DNA of 64,000 nt from Rhizobiaceae bacterium (lineage in GTDB: Bacteria; Pseudomonadota; Alphaproteobacteria; Rhizobiales; Rhizobiaceae): assembly GCA_017640615.1 (NCBI GenBank), contig JAEPQK010000005.1, positions 124,001 through 188,000 on the forward strand. Direction: 5' to 3'. The translations under genes and the position numbers were made by a program. The notes below the pieces were generated by a model that was given only the letters and a program-made list of their open reading frames with translations, did no database searches and was not told the DNA's origin. Positions 27,022-35,549 of this stretch are shown piece after piece (positions within the stretch are counted from its first letter, which is position 1; each line of letters starts with the position of its first letter).

Positions 27022-28179
27022 ATGCCCAAACTGAAGATTGACGAAGAGTTCCTGATCGACACGCTGGAAGCACTGCTGTCGATCGACAGCCCCACCGGCT
27101 ACACCGACAATGTGGTCCGCCACACGACTGAGGAGCTGCAGCGCCTCGGCCTTGAGCCCGAGCTGACACGCCGTGGCGCGATCCGCGCGGTCATGCAGGG
27201 CGGGCGCCGCGAAGGCGCGCGGGCTGTTGTCACACATCTGGACACGCTTGGCGCGCAGGTGAAGCGCGTCAAGGAGAACGGCAGGCTCGAGCTTGTGCCG
27301 ATCGGCAACTGGTCGTCGCGTTTCGCCGAAGGCGCGCGCGCCAACATCTATGCCGAGACGGGCAGCTTCCGTGGCTCCATTCTGCCACTCAAGGCGTCGG
27401 GCCACACATTCAACGACGAGATCGACACCCAGCCTGTGGGCTGGCAGCATGTCGAAATGCGGGTCGATGCGATGACACAGTCGATGTCGCAGACGCGGGC
27501 GCTCGGCATCGATATCGGTGACTTCGTCGGCGTTGATCCGGGCACCGAATTTCTCGACAACGGTTTCATCAACTCCCGCCACCTCGACGACAAGGCCGGC
27601 GTGGCAATTGCGCTCGCTGCAATCGAAGCGCTCAACCGCGAACGCCCGAAACTGCCGGTCGATATCCATTGGCTGTTCACGATCGCGGAGGAAGTTGGCG
27701 TTGGCGCGGCTTCCATCGTGACGCCCGACATCGCCTCCATGGTGACGGTTGATAACGGCACTTCGGCGCCGGGTCAGAACTCGGCCGAGTTCGGCGTCAC
27801 GATCGCGATGGCCGACCAGTCAGGGCCATTCGATTACCACCTCACCCACAAGCTGGTGGAACTGTGCCGCGAAAACGATATCGACTACCAGAAGGACATT
27901 TTCCGCTACTACCGCTCCGATTCAGCCTCCGCGATAGAGGCCGGGCACGATGTGCGTACGGCGCTTCTTGCTTTCGGTATCGACGGCTCGCATGGCTATG
28001 AGCGGGTGCACAGCCACGCGCTCACGTCGATCTCGGAACTGTTGACGGCCTACCTGGCCTCGCCGCTCGAAATCAAGCGCGACCTGCGGCCGCTCTCCGA
28101 TCTGGAAGGGTTTACCGAGCAGCCGATGGAAGAGGCCGAGCAGCCACCGCTTCCGCCCGAGGCGGACGGCAACGACTAG
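27022..28179 (+). CDS. Osmoprotectant NAGGN system M42 family peptidase
   Basis: A 385-residue zinc aminopeptidase-like hydrolase of family M42, always third in NAGGN operons as I know them; it may trim or recycle the peptide osmolyte. Motifs include VVTHLDTLGAQV (first metal His/Asp), the bridging Asp in LDDKAGVAIAL, the catalytic Glu pair in IAEEVGVGAA and the late His in HGYERVHSHAL. I place the start at ATG 27022 (MPKLKIDEEF), one base after the ngg stop; ATGs at 26995 and 26998 would overlap ngg and precede the AGGAGG at 27001. Confidence 0.9.
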   Translation: MPKLKIDEEFLIDTLEALLSIDSPTGYTDNVVRHTTEELQRLGLEPELTRRGAIRAVMQGGRREGARAVVTHLDTLGAQVKRVKENGRLELVPIGNWSSRFAEGARANIYAETGSFRGSILPLKASGHTFNDEIDTQPVGWQHVEMRVDAMTQSMSQTRALGIDIGDFVGVDPGTEFLDNGFINSRHLDDKAGVAIALAAIEALNRERPKLPVDIHWLFTIAEEVGVGAASIVTPDIASMVTVDNGTSAPGQNSAEFGVTIAMADQSGPFDYHLTHKLVELCRENDIDYQKDIFRYYRSDSASAIEAGHDVRTALLAFGIDGSHGYERVHSHALTSISELLTAYLASPLEIKRDLRPLSDLEGFTEQPMEEAEQPPLPPEADGND

Positions 28180-28205
28180 CCGGCTCAGTAGTGCCTACTG
28201 CCGGC
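28179..28205. terminator. Possible bidirectional hairpin between convergent genes
   Basis: CAGTAG/CTACTG stem with a 3-nt loop, extended by GCCGG/CCGGC with a 2-base bulge, spanning the 15-base gap between the NAGGN peptidase and the convergent exported-protein gene. No T-run, so termination is uncertain. Confidence 0.4.
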
Positions 28206-28725
28206 GGAACTCGATTTCGCCGGACACGACCCAGCTGTTCGACGCGCGGTCAAAATACTGGCTCTGGACGAGAAACATGTCGTCCTTTGGCGGCGTCACG
28301 AAGGTGCGCACTTTCACCATCTTGCCGGCGTCTTCCACCTGGGCTTCGGTGACGATCATGTTTTCGGCAATGCGCAGCGTTGCATTTACCAGCCCATGAT
28401 TGGCAGTCGCGCCGAGGAAGTTCCCGGTCAGCTGATCGCCGACGATGCTGAGCTTGCCTTCAAGCTTCTGCGAGCCTTTGGTGGTGCCGCATTTGCCGCT
28501 GTTGCTCAGCGCCACTTCCCGCGCATCGTAGCTTGCAGAAATACGACAGGTGATGCGTGTCAGGTCGGAGCGCAGATTGGGCCGCGCCTCGCCGCTGCCG
28601 CGCCAGTCCCCCTGATAGGCGGACAGAATTTCCGCTCCATCCGAGGCATGCGAAGGTCCGGCGGCTGCGGCCAGGATGGCTGCAGCAGCAATTACTCGAG
28701 CGACGATTTTCGACATTCCGGCCAA
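28195..28725 (-). CDS. Exported protein of unknown function
   Basis: A 176-residue protein with a signal peptide (hydrophobic stretch to AAAAGPSHA|SDGAEI) and a beta-rich body (YQGDWRGSGEARP, LEGKLSIVGDQLTGNFLGA, VVSGEIEFRRQ), suggesting a small periplasmic barrel or lipocalin-like fold. I do not recognise the family. The TTG at 28725 is seven bases after GAGG; the ATG at 28716 is the alternative. It is 19 bases downstream of the RND-type exporter gene on the same strand, so the two are probably one transcript and this could be an accessory of the exporter. Confidence 0.68.
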   Translation of the reverse strand: MAGMSKIVARVIAAAAILAAAAGPSHASDGAEILSAYQGDWRGSGEARPNLRSDLTRITCRISASYDAREVALSNSGKCGTTKGSQKLEGKLSIVGDQLTGNFLGATANHGLVNATLRIAENMIVTEAQVEDAGKMVKVRTFVTPPKDDMFLVQSQYFDRASNSWVVSGEIEFRRQ

Positions 28726-28744
28726 GCCCGCACCTCTTTCGTTA

Positions 28745-31036
28745 TCAGGCAGCGCGCCCCATAAGCCGCCGAAGTGTCAGGATCAAGGCAGGCAAAAATG
28801 CGAGATTTGCCACCAGTGCAACGCAAAGCGTGGTGATGATCAGAAAGCCCAGATTGGAGACTGAGGGCAGGCTCGAGAACAGCGTCCCGAAAGACCCCGC
28901 GACGAACATGAAGGTCGCCGAAACCAGTGCCGGCGCCACTTCCAGTATTGCTTCATGCATCGCCTTGCGGTCGGTCATGCCAGAGCGGTGATTGGCCAGA
29001 AACGCATTGATCACATGCACCGCATTGTCGATTGAAATGCCGAAGGCGATGGTCAGTGCGATCACATGGGCGATGTCCATCGGCTGGCCGATTGCCCACA
29101 AGGCGCTTTCGATAAAGAGCACAGGAATGAGATTGGGCAGCAGCGCGGCCAGCGCCACGAGCGGCGCGCGCGAACCCACCATGATCACGAATATGCCCAG
29201 CACGATCGCGATGATCAGACTGTTGCGCAGATCATTGACGATGTTCGGTATCTCAATGGCAGCCAGAATGGGATAGCCGGTCACCACCGCACCTTCGATC
29301 CCGTCGGCGGCGAGTTCGCTTACCACGTCCTGCGCAGCTGCAAGCGCGGTCGCCGGGTTCATGCCGTACGGCACCGTGCCAGTGATCAGATATTCGCTGC
29401 GGTCTTCCGACAGGAAACGCCCGCGCATGTTGTCGGGCGCTTCGTCCATGGCTTCCGCCAGAGCTTCGACAGACATGCCGGTTGAGGTGACGCGCGCCAG
29501 CGAGATTGTCCGGTCGCGGCCGATCTCGCCACCGAATGCGCGCTCGGCCTTGCCAAGAGCATCGAGCGCCTGTTCGTCAGACCATGTCTCGCCAGCGGGC
29601 ACCGGCAGCAGCATATAGATGGGCGCCACGCCGCCGAAAATGTCGACCGCGAGCTCCTCGCCATTGGCGGCCTCGGAATCGCGCGGCAGCTGCGCGGTGA
29701 TATCGTGTTGCTCATCGACATAGATGTGGCCGGTCGACAGCACCACAGCCGCCACCACCGCCGCCAGCCCAATCGTGCCGGGCCGCCAGATCGCGAACCG
29801 CGAAACCACATCGCCCACCGGTTCGAACACGCCCTGGCGTTTGCCGATGCGGATGCGGTTGCCGAAATAGTAGAGCAGCAGCGGCATCACCACCATTACG
29901 GCGATGAAGGCGATCATCACCGCGGTCGAGCCGAGAAAGGCGAGTGAGCGCAGCGCCTGGTTGCCGCTGAACGAAAACGAGCCGAAGGCAACCGCCGTCG
30001 TGATCGACGTCATGGAATTGGCGGGACCAACTCTGCGGATCGCGGCTTCAATCGCCTCGCGCCCGTCGAGCCCGTGATAGCGGATCGCCGACCATGTGAA
30101 GAACAGCATGATCGTGTCGGCCAGCGCCAGCACCATGCCGATGGTTGGCAGAGCGGTCGATAGATAATTGATGCTGGAGCCGCTGATCGCATACCCGCCC
30201 AGCACCCAGGCGACCGAAGCCAAGGCGGGGATGGAGCAGATCGCGGCCGGGATCACTGCGCGGAATGTCGCCAGCGAGACCAGAAAAACCATCGTCACGC
30301 CGAGGATTGTCAGCAAGGTCTGATCGGAAATCAGCGCTGCCACCGCGTCTGCGCGCAGCAGCGGGTAGCCGACGAAATCGAGTTGCAGCCCAGGCGGCGC
30401 GATATCGCGGATTTCCTGCATCAGCCGGTTCACCGGCTCGGCTTCCGGCGCGTTGCCGTTCTTCTCCGAAAACGGGCTTTCGATGGAGATCAGCGCCGCG
30501 TTTCGGTCTATGCGCGCAAATTGCGCAATCAGCGGGTCGCCCCGCGCGGCGGTGGCGATGATGGCGCGCACATCGTTGCTCTCGTCGAAGCGCTCCGGCA
30601 GCGTGGACGTGATCGCCCCGCTCGCGGGATCGATATTGCTGGCCGTGAACAGCGAGAACACGCTTTCCACGCCATCGACCAACGTCAGGTCGAGATGCAG
30701 ATTGCGCAGTTTCTCTATGCCCTCCGGCTCGTAGAGATCGTCGGCGCGAACGATGATGCCCAGATCGCCGGAGAAGTCGCGGAACTCGTGCTGCACGCGG
30801 CGATAGCTCAGAAACGCCTCGCTTTTTCCGGCGAGCACGTTGAGCACATTGCCATCGAAATGGAGACGCGGAATGGCGGCGATGCAGATCGCGGTCGCCA
30901 CGACGATAATGGTCGCAAAAATGCGCGGGAAGCGCACGACCAAAATCCCCAGCGCTTCAAGACCGAAGCCGAAACTCTTCAGCTTTTCCTCCCGTCCCGC
31001 ATCTCGTGCCCAGTCCGCCGCCGGCTGGACGTTCAA
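28745..31036 (-). CDS. RND/MMPL superfamily transporter
   Basis: A 763-residue inner-membrane protein with the MMPL/SecDF-type duplication: one membrane segment, a large periplasmic loop (about residues 60-230), five segments, then the same pattern again. Repeated motifs are VFLVSLATFRAVIPAAICSIPAL...GMVLALADTIMLFF in half one and GSRAPLVALAALLPNLIPVLF...IAFGISIDNAVHVINAF in half two, the latter with the buried Asp of the proton relay. This branch often exports lipids (hopanoids in HpnN), but substrate is unknown. No membrane-fusion or outer-membrane partner is adjacent. TTG start; a better one is not visible. Confidence 0.85.
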   Translation of the reverse strand: MNVQPAADWARDAGREEKLKSFGFGLEALGILVVRFPRIFATIIVVATAICIAAIPRLHFDGNVLNVLAGKSEAFLSYRRVQHEFRDFSGDLGIIVRADDLYEPEGIEKLRNLHLDLTLVDGVESVFSLFTASNIDPASGAITSTLPERFDESNDVRAIIATAARGDPLIAQFARIDRNAALISIESPFSEKNGNAPEAEPVNRLMQEIRDIAPPGLQLDFVGYPLLRADAVAALISDQTLLTILGVTMVFLVSLATFRAVIPAAICSIPALASVAWVLGGYAISGSSINYLSTALPTIGMVLALADTIMLFFTWSAIRYHGLDGREAIEAAIRRVGPANSMTSITTAVAFGSFSFSGNQALRSLAFLGSTAVMIAFIAVMVVMPLLLYYFGNRIRIGKRQGVFEPVGDVVSRFAIWRPGTIGLAAVVAAVVLSTGHIYVDEQHDITAQLPRDSEAANGEELAVDIFGGVAPIYMLLPVPAGETWSDEQALDALGKAERAFGGEIGRDRTISLARVTSTGMSVEALAEAMDEAPDNMRGRFLSEDRSEYLITGTVPYGMNPATALAAAQDVVSELAADGIEGAVVTGYPILAAIEIPNIVNDLRNSLIIAIVLGIFVIMVGSRAPLVALAALLPNLIPVLFIESALWAIGQPMDIAHVIALTIAFGISIDNAVHVINAFLANHRSGMTDRKAMHEAILEVAPALVSATFMFVAGSFGTLFSSLPSVSNLGFLIITTLCVALVANLAFLPALILTLRRLMGRAA

Positions 31037-31176
31037 TCGCTTCGCTCGCGCATCGTCCCTGCAAGCCGCGCGGTTCTATGGCAAAAACATAGAGGAGAGG
31101 CAAAATAAAACAGCACGAAACCGCGAAGGGAGTTAACCCCGCGCGGCTTGTGCTGGTTTATCCGGTATTGGACGCC

Positions 31177-31608
31177 TTAGCGCTGAACGACGATGCGCAC
31201 GTTTTTCAGGCCGACGCGGCGCGTCAGATTGTAGAGCGTGCGCGCATTGGCGGTGTCGAGCCGCACGCATCCGGCCGATGCTGGACGCCCGAGACGGCTG
31301 ACCTGATTGGTGCCGTGCACAGCAAAATTGCCGTTGTAGAAAATCGAATAGGGCATCGGCGCGTTGTTGTAGCGGCTCGATCGGTGGTTCTTCGAGAGCC
31401 ATTTCGCAGACCAGGAGCCCGTTGGCGTCACCTTGCCCTTGCGCGCGGTCGATACGCGCCAGCGATATTTCACCCGCCCGTGCTGGGACACCGTCATTGT
31501 CTGGCTGGAAATATCGACCCTGGCGACCACGCTGGCAGCGTTTGCGGTGGCCGGCACGGCCAATGCGAAGGCGAGCGCCATGCTCGCAGCGGCGATAACC
31601 GATTTCAT
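31177..31608 (-). CDS. L,D-transpeptidase (YkuD domain), small
   Basis: A 143-residue periplasmic enzyme with a signal peptide (MKSVIAAASMALAFALAVPATANA) and a compact YkuD catalytic domain. The active-site pattern is HGTNQVSRLGRPASAGCVRL, with the nucleophilic Cys and the upstream His. It would form 3-3 peptidoglycan crosslinks or anchor proteins. ATG 31608 follows GAGGGG. Single gene between the RND exporter and the LysR regulator. One of two such enzymes in this window. Confidence 0.9.
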   Translation of the reverse strand: MKSVIAAASMALAFALAVPATANAASVVARVDISSQTMTVSQHGRVKYRWRVSTARKGKVTPTGSWSAKWLSKNHRSSRYNNAPMPYSIFYNGNFAVHGTNQVSRLGRPASAGCVRLDTANARTLYNLTRRVGLKNVRIVVQR

Positions 31609-31746
31609 CAAACATACCCCTCTTTGCCCGAAATCTGCATTGCCGAGGCTAGTCAGCAAAGATTTCTCCCGGGTGAAAAGATAGGCTTAAGCTGCTCTTG
31701 CTGTCACGCCGCAAATCTTCCCCGTCGGTGCAAGACTTCGTGAGTA

Positions 31747-32712
31747 TTACGAGCGACTGAACTCGGGTAGCGGCAGATCGTTTTCGTTGAGAGGCATCAT
31801 CATCTCGGCGATGACGCCCCGCAACCATCTGTGAGCTGGAGAATTTGTGGCGCGCCGGTGCCAGATCATGCCGATCAGGGGTACTGGCATGGGCATCGGC
31901 AGCTCGTAGATCGCGAGGCCGAGCCGGTCGGCCTCGGCAACCGCATATTGGCGCGGCACAAGAGCGACATTGTCGCTCTGCATCACAGCTCGGCAGACGC
32001 CATCGAATGTAGGCATCGTCAGCACGACCCGTCGTGTCCTCCCGACGTCGGCAAGTGCGGCGTCGCCCATCGCCTTGAGTTTCCCCTCAGGGGAAAAAAG
32101 CACATGGCCGAGGTCGCAGAAGAGATCGATGGGCACCACATCGCCCGCTTCCACGCCGGCTCGTTCCAGACGCTTATGCCCTCTGCGGGCGATCATCGCG
32201 AAGCTTGCGTTGAAAAGCGGCTGAAACTCGATCCACTCGGGGTGGTCGAGCTGCGGGATCAGCGCCAGGTCGATGTTGTAGCTTTCGACCGTGGCGACAT
32301 AGTTGTCGGGAACGAGATCGACCATCTGCACCCGGATGCCCGGCGCTTCGCGTGCCAGCCGGTCGGCCAGCTGCGGCATGAGCATTGTCGAGAAGAAGTC
32401 CGAGCCGGAAATCTTGAAGATGTCGTTTGCAGCCGCTGGATCGAAATCGGCCGGCCCCGATAGCAGCGTCTCGAGCTCATCGAGAATGCGCTTCAACGGG
32501 ATTTCCAGCGATAGTGCGTAGACGGTCGGCTCGAGTCTCTGACCCTGCCGAACGAAAAGAGGGTCGCCGAGCGCGGTGCGCAGGCGCGATAGTGCGGCCG
32601 AAACCGCGGGCTGGGAAAGACCGATGCGCTGGCCGGCCAGCGTTGTTGACCGGTCTCTCAACAGAGCATCGAGTACCCGCAGCAGGTTCAGATCGAATGT
32701 TCTCAAATTCAT
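31747..32712 (-). CDS. LysR family transcriptional regulator
   Basis: A 321-residue regulator of the NodD/NahR-like subgroup, judged from MNLRTFDLNLLRVLDALLRDRSTTLAGQRIGLSQPAVSAALSRLR at the N-terminus (winged helix-turn-helix) and the periplasmic-binding-like effector domain behind it. The start at 32712 is fixed by this conserved beginning. It is divergent from the cupin gene across an AT-rich 92-bp region, so it very likely controls the cupin-membrane protein-GST group. Inducer unknown. Confidence 0.9.
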   Translation of the reverse strand: MNLRTFDLNLLRVLDALLRDRSTTLAGQRIGLSQPAVSAALSRLRTALGDPLFVRQGQRLEPTVYALSLEIPLKRILDELETLLSGPADFDPAAANDIFKISGSDFFSTMLMPQLADRLAREAPGIRVQMVDLVPDNYVATVESYNIDLALIPQLDHPEWIEFQPLFNASFAMIARRGHKRLERAGVEAGDVVPIDLFCDLGHVLFSPEGKLKAMGDAALADVGRTRRVVLTMPTFDGVCRAVMQSDNVALVPRQYAVAEADRLGLAIYELPMPMPVPLIGMIWHRRATNSPAHRWLRGVIAEMMMPLNENDLPLPEFSRS

Positions 32713-32804
32713 GAAACAAATTCCTATCATAAAAACAATCGATTTCCGACATGTATTCGCTGGCACTAGATTCCTGCGATCACAGCTGTTGCGGAGGAAC
32801 ATAG

Positions 32805-33263
32805 GTGCGCAGGCGGGTAGCAGATGACGGTTCGATCGAGTGGCTGGGCGTGCGCTACCGCACCATCCTCGAACCGGCTGCGAGCGAAGGGCGCATGTCG
32901 GTAGTCGACAGCGTCTCGCCCGTAGGGTCGGGGCCGCCGCGCCACATCCACCACAGAGAGGATGAGACCTTTATCCTTCTGTCGGGCGAGTGCGAATTTT
33001 GGCTCGAAGGCGAAACCTTCTTTCGAGGGCCAGGGCAAACCGTATTCGTCTCTCGCGGCACCGAGCACACCTTCAGGGTGATTGGCGACATTCCCAGTCG
33101 CCATCTCATAGTTCTTACCCCGGGCGGTTTCGAAGGCTTCTTCTCCGAAATGGCAGAGGGCCGGTTTGACGTTCCGGGCGATATGCCTGCGATCAGCGAA
33201 ATCGCCGGCCGCTATGAATTGTCATTCACCGGGCCGCCGCTCGGTGCAAACGAGAGCATATGA
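32805..33263 (+). CDS. Cupin domain protein
   Basis: A 152-residue single-cupin protein. The metal-binding motif 1 is PPRHIHHREDETFILLSG (His, His, Glu) and motif 2 ends at GTEHTF. Small cupins of this type include quercetinase-like dioxygenases and binding proteins. GTG start seven bases after GGAGGA. First gene of a group with the small four-helix membrane protein (15 bases on) and the GST; all probably answer to the divergent LysR regulator. Confidence 0.85.
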   Translation: MRRRVADDGSIEWLGVRYRTILEPAASEGRMSVVDSVSPVGSGPPRHIHHREDETFILLSGECEFWLEGETFFRGPGQTVFVSRGTEHTFRVIGDIPSRHLIVLTPGGFEGFFSEMAEGRFDVPGDMPAISEIAGRYELSFTGPPLGANESI

Positions 33264-33278
33264 CCAAGGAGGGACGTC

Positions 33279-33653
33279 ATGCGCGGAGTAGCATTCTGGT
33301 TTTTCGCAACCGCCGCCATCTATGTGGCAATTGGCATGGTCTGGGGCATCGTCATGTCGGCGACGATGGATCATTCGCTTTCGCCGGCGCACGGCCATCT
33401 GAACCTGATTGGCTGGGTAACGATGGGGCTGTTCGGCCTCTATTATCATAACGTGCCCGAGGCGGCCGAAACGCAGCTGGCAAAGATTCATTTCCTCGTC
33501 GCCACGCTCGGTCTGGTGCTCATCATTCCGGGCATCGTCATGGCGCTGCGTCAGGCGGGAGATTCGCTCGCCAAGGCAGGCTCCGCGTTGACGCTGATCT
33601 CGATGCTGATTTTCGTATTCATCGTCTTCCGCAATCGCGGAAAACCAGCCTGA
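33279..33653 (+). CDS. Small membrane protein resembling a fragment of heme-copper oxidase subunit I
   Basis: A 124-residue protein with four predicted membrane segments. It carries PAHGHLNLIGWVTMGLFGLYYH, close to the early heme-ligand helix of NorB/CcoN-type oxidases (His-x-His followed by GW and a later His). The protein has only about a quarter of an oxidase subunit I and cannot hold the binuclear centre, so it is not an oxidase by itself; it might bind one heme or a quinone. It lies between the cupin and GST genes. Function unknown. Confidence 0.65.
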   Translation: MRGVAFWFFATAAIYVAIGMVWGIVMSATMDHSLSPAHGHLNLIGWVTMGLFGLYYHNVPEAAETQLAKIHFLVATLGLVLIIPGIVMALRQAGDSLAKAGSALTLISMLIFVFIVFRNRGKPA

Positions 33654-33715
33654 TCACAAACAACAAAGCCGGGCGGTGCTGAAGCGCCGTCCGCGCGCCA
33701 GGGGAGCACACGCCT

Positions 33716-34510
33716 ATGCCTGCAAAGCCCATCGTCTACCACATTCCGGTATGTCCGTTCTCGCAACGGGTCGAGATATTGCTGGCGCTCAAAGGCTTGC
33801 AGGACGAGGTCGAGTTCCGTGTCGTTGACATTACACGTCCGCGCGACCCCGAATTGCTGCGCAAGACGCGCGGCACCACCGCATTGCCGGTGCTGGAACT
33901 GCCCGACGGCCGCATAATCAAAGAGAGCCTCGTCATTCTCGATTATTTCGATGAGACCTTGGGCGCCGGCACCATTCGCCGCTCGGACCCTTATGAACGC
34001 GCGGTCGAACGGCTGCTGATCGCGCGCGAAGGGCCGTTCACGGGTGCAGGCTACATGTTCGTGATGAACCAGGATGCCGCTGCCCGCGACGCGCATGCCG
34101 ATAAGCTGCTGGGTCTTTATGCCGGCATTGACGACTTCCTTCGCGAACACAACCCGGACGGCACGTTCCTGTTCGGCGAGTTCGGTCTGGCCGAGGCGGT
34201 CTTTACGCCCATGTTCATGCGCTTCTGGTTCCTCGATTACTACGAGGAATTCGCGCTTCCTGCGGACAGCACTTTCGACCGCGTTCGCAAATGGCACGAT
34301 GCATGTCTGGAACATCCGGCAGCGCAGCAGGTGTCCCGCGAAGAGGTCGTGAAGCTTTATTACGACTATGCGTTCGGCGCCGGAAACGGTGCCCTGCTCG
34401 ACGGCCGAGAGAAATCAAGCTTCGTCTTCGAGCCGCATTGGAAAGAGCGCCCCTGGCCGCCCCGCCGCAAATATGCGGGGCATGCCAGCGATGCCGAGCT
34501 CGGTCTCTAA
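33716..34510 (+). CDS. Glutathione S-transferase family protein
   Basis: A 264-residue protein with an N-terminal thioredoxin-like domain (VYHIPVCPFSQRVEILLALKG, with a single active Cys as in omega-class GSTs; cis-Pro in TTALPVLELPDGRIIKESLVI) and an all-helical C-terminal domain. A 45-residue tail rich in Trp, Pro and Arg follows, longer than in most GSTs. Third gene behind the LysR/cupin promoter. Activity is probably thiol transfer or dehydroascorbate-type reduction; substrate unknown. Its stop overlaps the convergent lipoprotein gene by four bases. Confidence 0.85.
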   Translation: MPAKPIVYHIPVCPFSQRVEILLALKGLQDEVEFRVVDITRPRDPELLRKTRGTTALPVLELPDGRIIKESLVILDYFDETLGAGTIRRSDPYERAVERLLIAREGPFTGAGYMFVMNQDAAARDAHADKLLGLYAGIDDFLREHNPDGTFLFGEFGLAEAVFTPMFMRFWFLDYYEEFALPADSTFDRVRKWHDACLEHPAAQQVSREEVVKLYYDYAFGAGNGALLDGREKSSFVFEPHWKERPWPPRRKYAGHASDAELGL

Positions 34511-34824
34511 ACCATCGTCACCGACTGAACGATGCCGTTGTTGTCGACGAAGCAGACGGCCTGTCCCGAACCGACGGCAAGATTGACCTGATAGGTGCCG
34601 TTCGGCCCGGCCATCGAGCTCACCGGCAACACGCTTTCGGTTGTACCGAGCCGCGTCGCGGCTTCCGACGCGCACAAAAGCTGCAAGTCCGCAGGTGCCG
34701 TTTCGCCGGTGCTGCGCACAGCGCCAGCCCTCGGCTGCATGGTCGAGGAACAGCCGGCCACCAGCGCGGCGGAGAGAACAACGGCCGCCGCAGCGGCATG
34801 GCGTGAAGTCGTTTCGCGTTTCAT
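34507..34824 (-). CDS. Small lipoprotein of unknown function
   Basis: A 105-residue protein with a lipoprotein signal peptide: basic start MKRETTSRHA, hydrophobic run and lipobox LVAGC|SST. The mature part contains two further Cys (LQLLCASEAA, QAVCFVDNNG) that could form a disulphide, and ends VQSVTMV. Not recognised as a named family. 11 bases downstream of the L,D-transpeptidase gene on the same strand, so probably the last gene of the proX-like/ldt/lipoprotein transcript. Confidence 0.7.
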   Translation of the reverse strand: MKRETTSRHAAAAAVVLSAALVAGCSSTMQPRAGAVRSTGETAPADLQLLCASEAATRLGTTESVLPVSSMAGPNGTYQVNLAVGSGQAVCFVDNNGIVQSVTMV

Positions 34825-34835
34825 CTCGTCTCTCC

Positions 34836-35549
34836 TCACACGCCCTTGTAGAGGGCCGCGCCCTGCAGAAGCACGATTACCTTCGCGCCAATCTCCACCT
34901 GCTCGTAAAGATCCGTGACGTCTTCATTGACCAGGCGAATGCAGCCTGACGAAATGTTGAGACCGATCGACCAGGGTTGGCTTGTGCCGTGAATGCGGTA
35001 GATCGTGTCGCGGCCGTTTTCGTAGAGATACATGGCGCGCGCGCCGAGCGGGTTTTCGGGTCCGCCGGGCATGCCGTCTTTCCACTTTGCGGCATTCGGA
35101 TCACGCTCAACCATTTCGGCCGGCGGCGTCCAGGTAGGCCATTCCGCCTTCCGGCCGACTTCCACGATGCCGGCCCAGCCGAACCCTTCGCGGCCGATGC
35201 CGATGCCGTAGCGCATGGCCTTGAACCCGGGCAGAACCACGTAGAGGTAATGCCGATTGCCATCGATAATCACCGTGCCTGGCTTTTCGGCGGTACGGAA
35301 ATCGACGAGTTGGCGCCGGAAATCCTCCGGCGTCTGGCCGTGCGCCTGATAATATTTCATCGCCTGCTTGGGGTCGTAATCCACCCATTGGCGCTTGATC
35401 GGATCGAATATCTGCGTCTCGAATACCTGCGCTTCGGCTGAGGTAGCGAACGCGCCGACGCTAGCCAGCGTTGCCGCGCCAACGGCAAGCGAGCAAAGCG
35501 CGGCGTGCCAGCCGGCCGCCATGCGGGCCAGATTAGCCTTGATCGTCAT
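34836..35549 (-). CDS. L,D-transpeptidase (YkuD domain)
   Basis: A 237-residue exported enzyme: signal region ending ATSAEA|QVFETQ, a linker that includes YDPKQAMKYYQAHGQTPEDF, then the YkuD domain. Catalytic pattern is IHGTSQPWSIGLNISSGCIRLVNEDV, with the Cys nucleophile. It should make 3-3 crosslinks in peptidoglycan or attach outer-membrane proteins. The ATG at 35549 overlaps the stop of the upstream betaine-type binding protein gene (ATGA), so translation is coupled to it; that is an unusual partner. Confidence 0.9.
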   Translation of the reverse strand: MTIKANLARMAAGWHAALCSLAVGAATLASVGAFATSAEAQVFETQIFDPIKRQWVDYDPKQAMKYYQAHGQTPEDFRRQLVDFRTAEKPGTVIIDGNRHYLYVVLPGFKAMRYGIGIGREGFGWAGIVEVGRKAEWPTWTPPAEMVERDPNAAKWKDGMPGGPENPLGARAMYLYENGRDTIYRIHGTSQPWSIGLNISSGCIRLVNEDVTDLYEQVEIGAKVIVLLQGAALYKGV

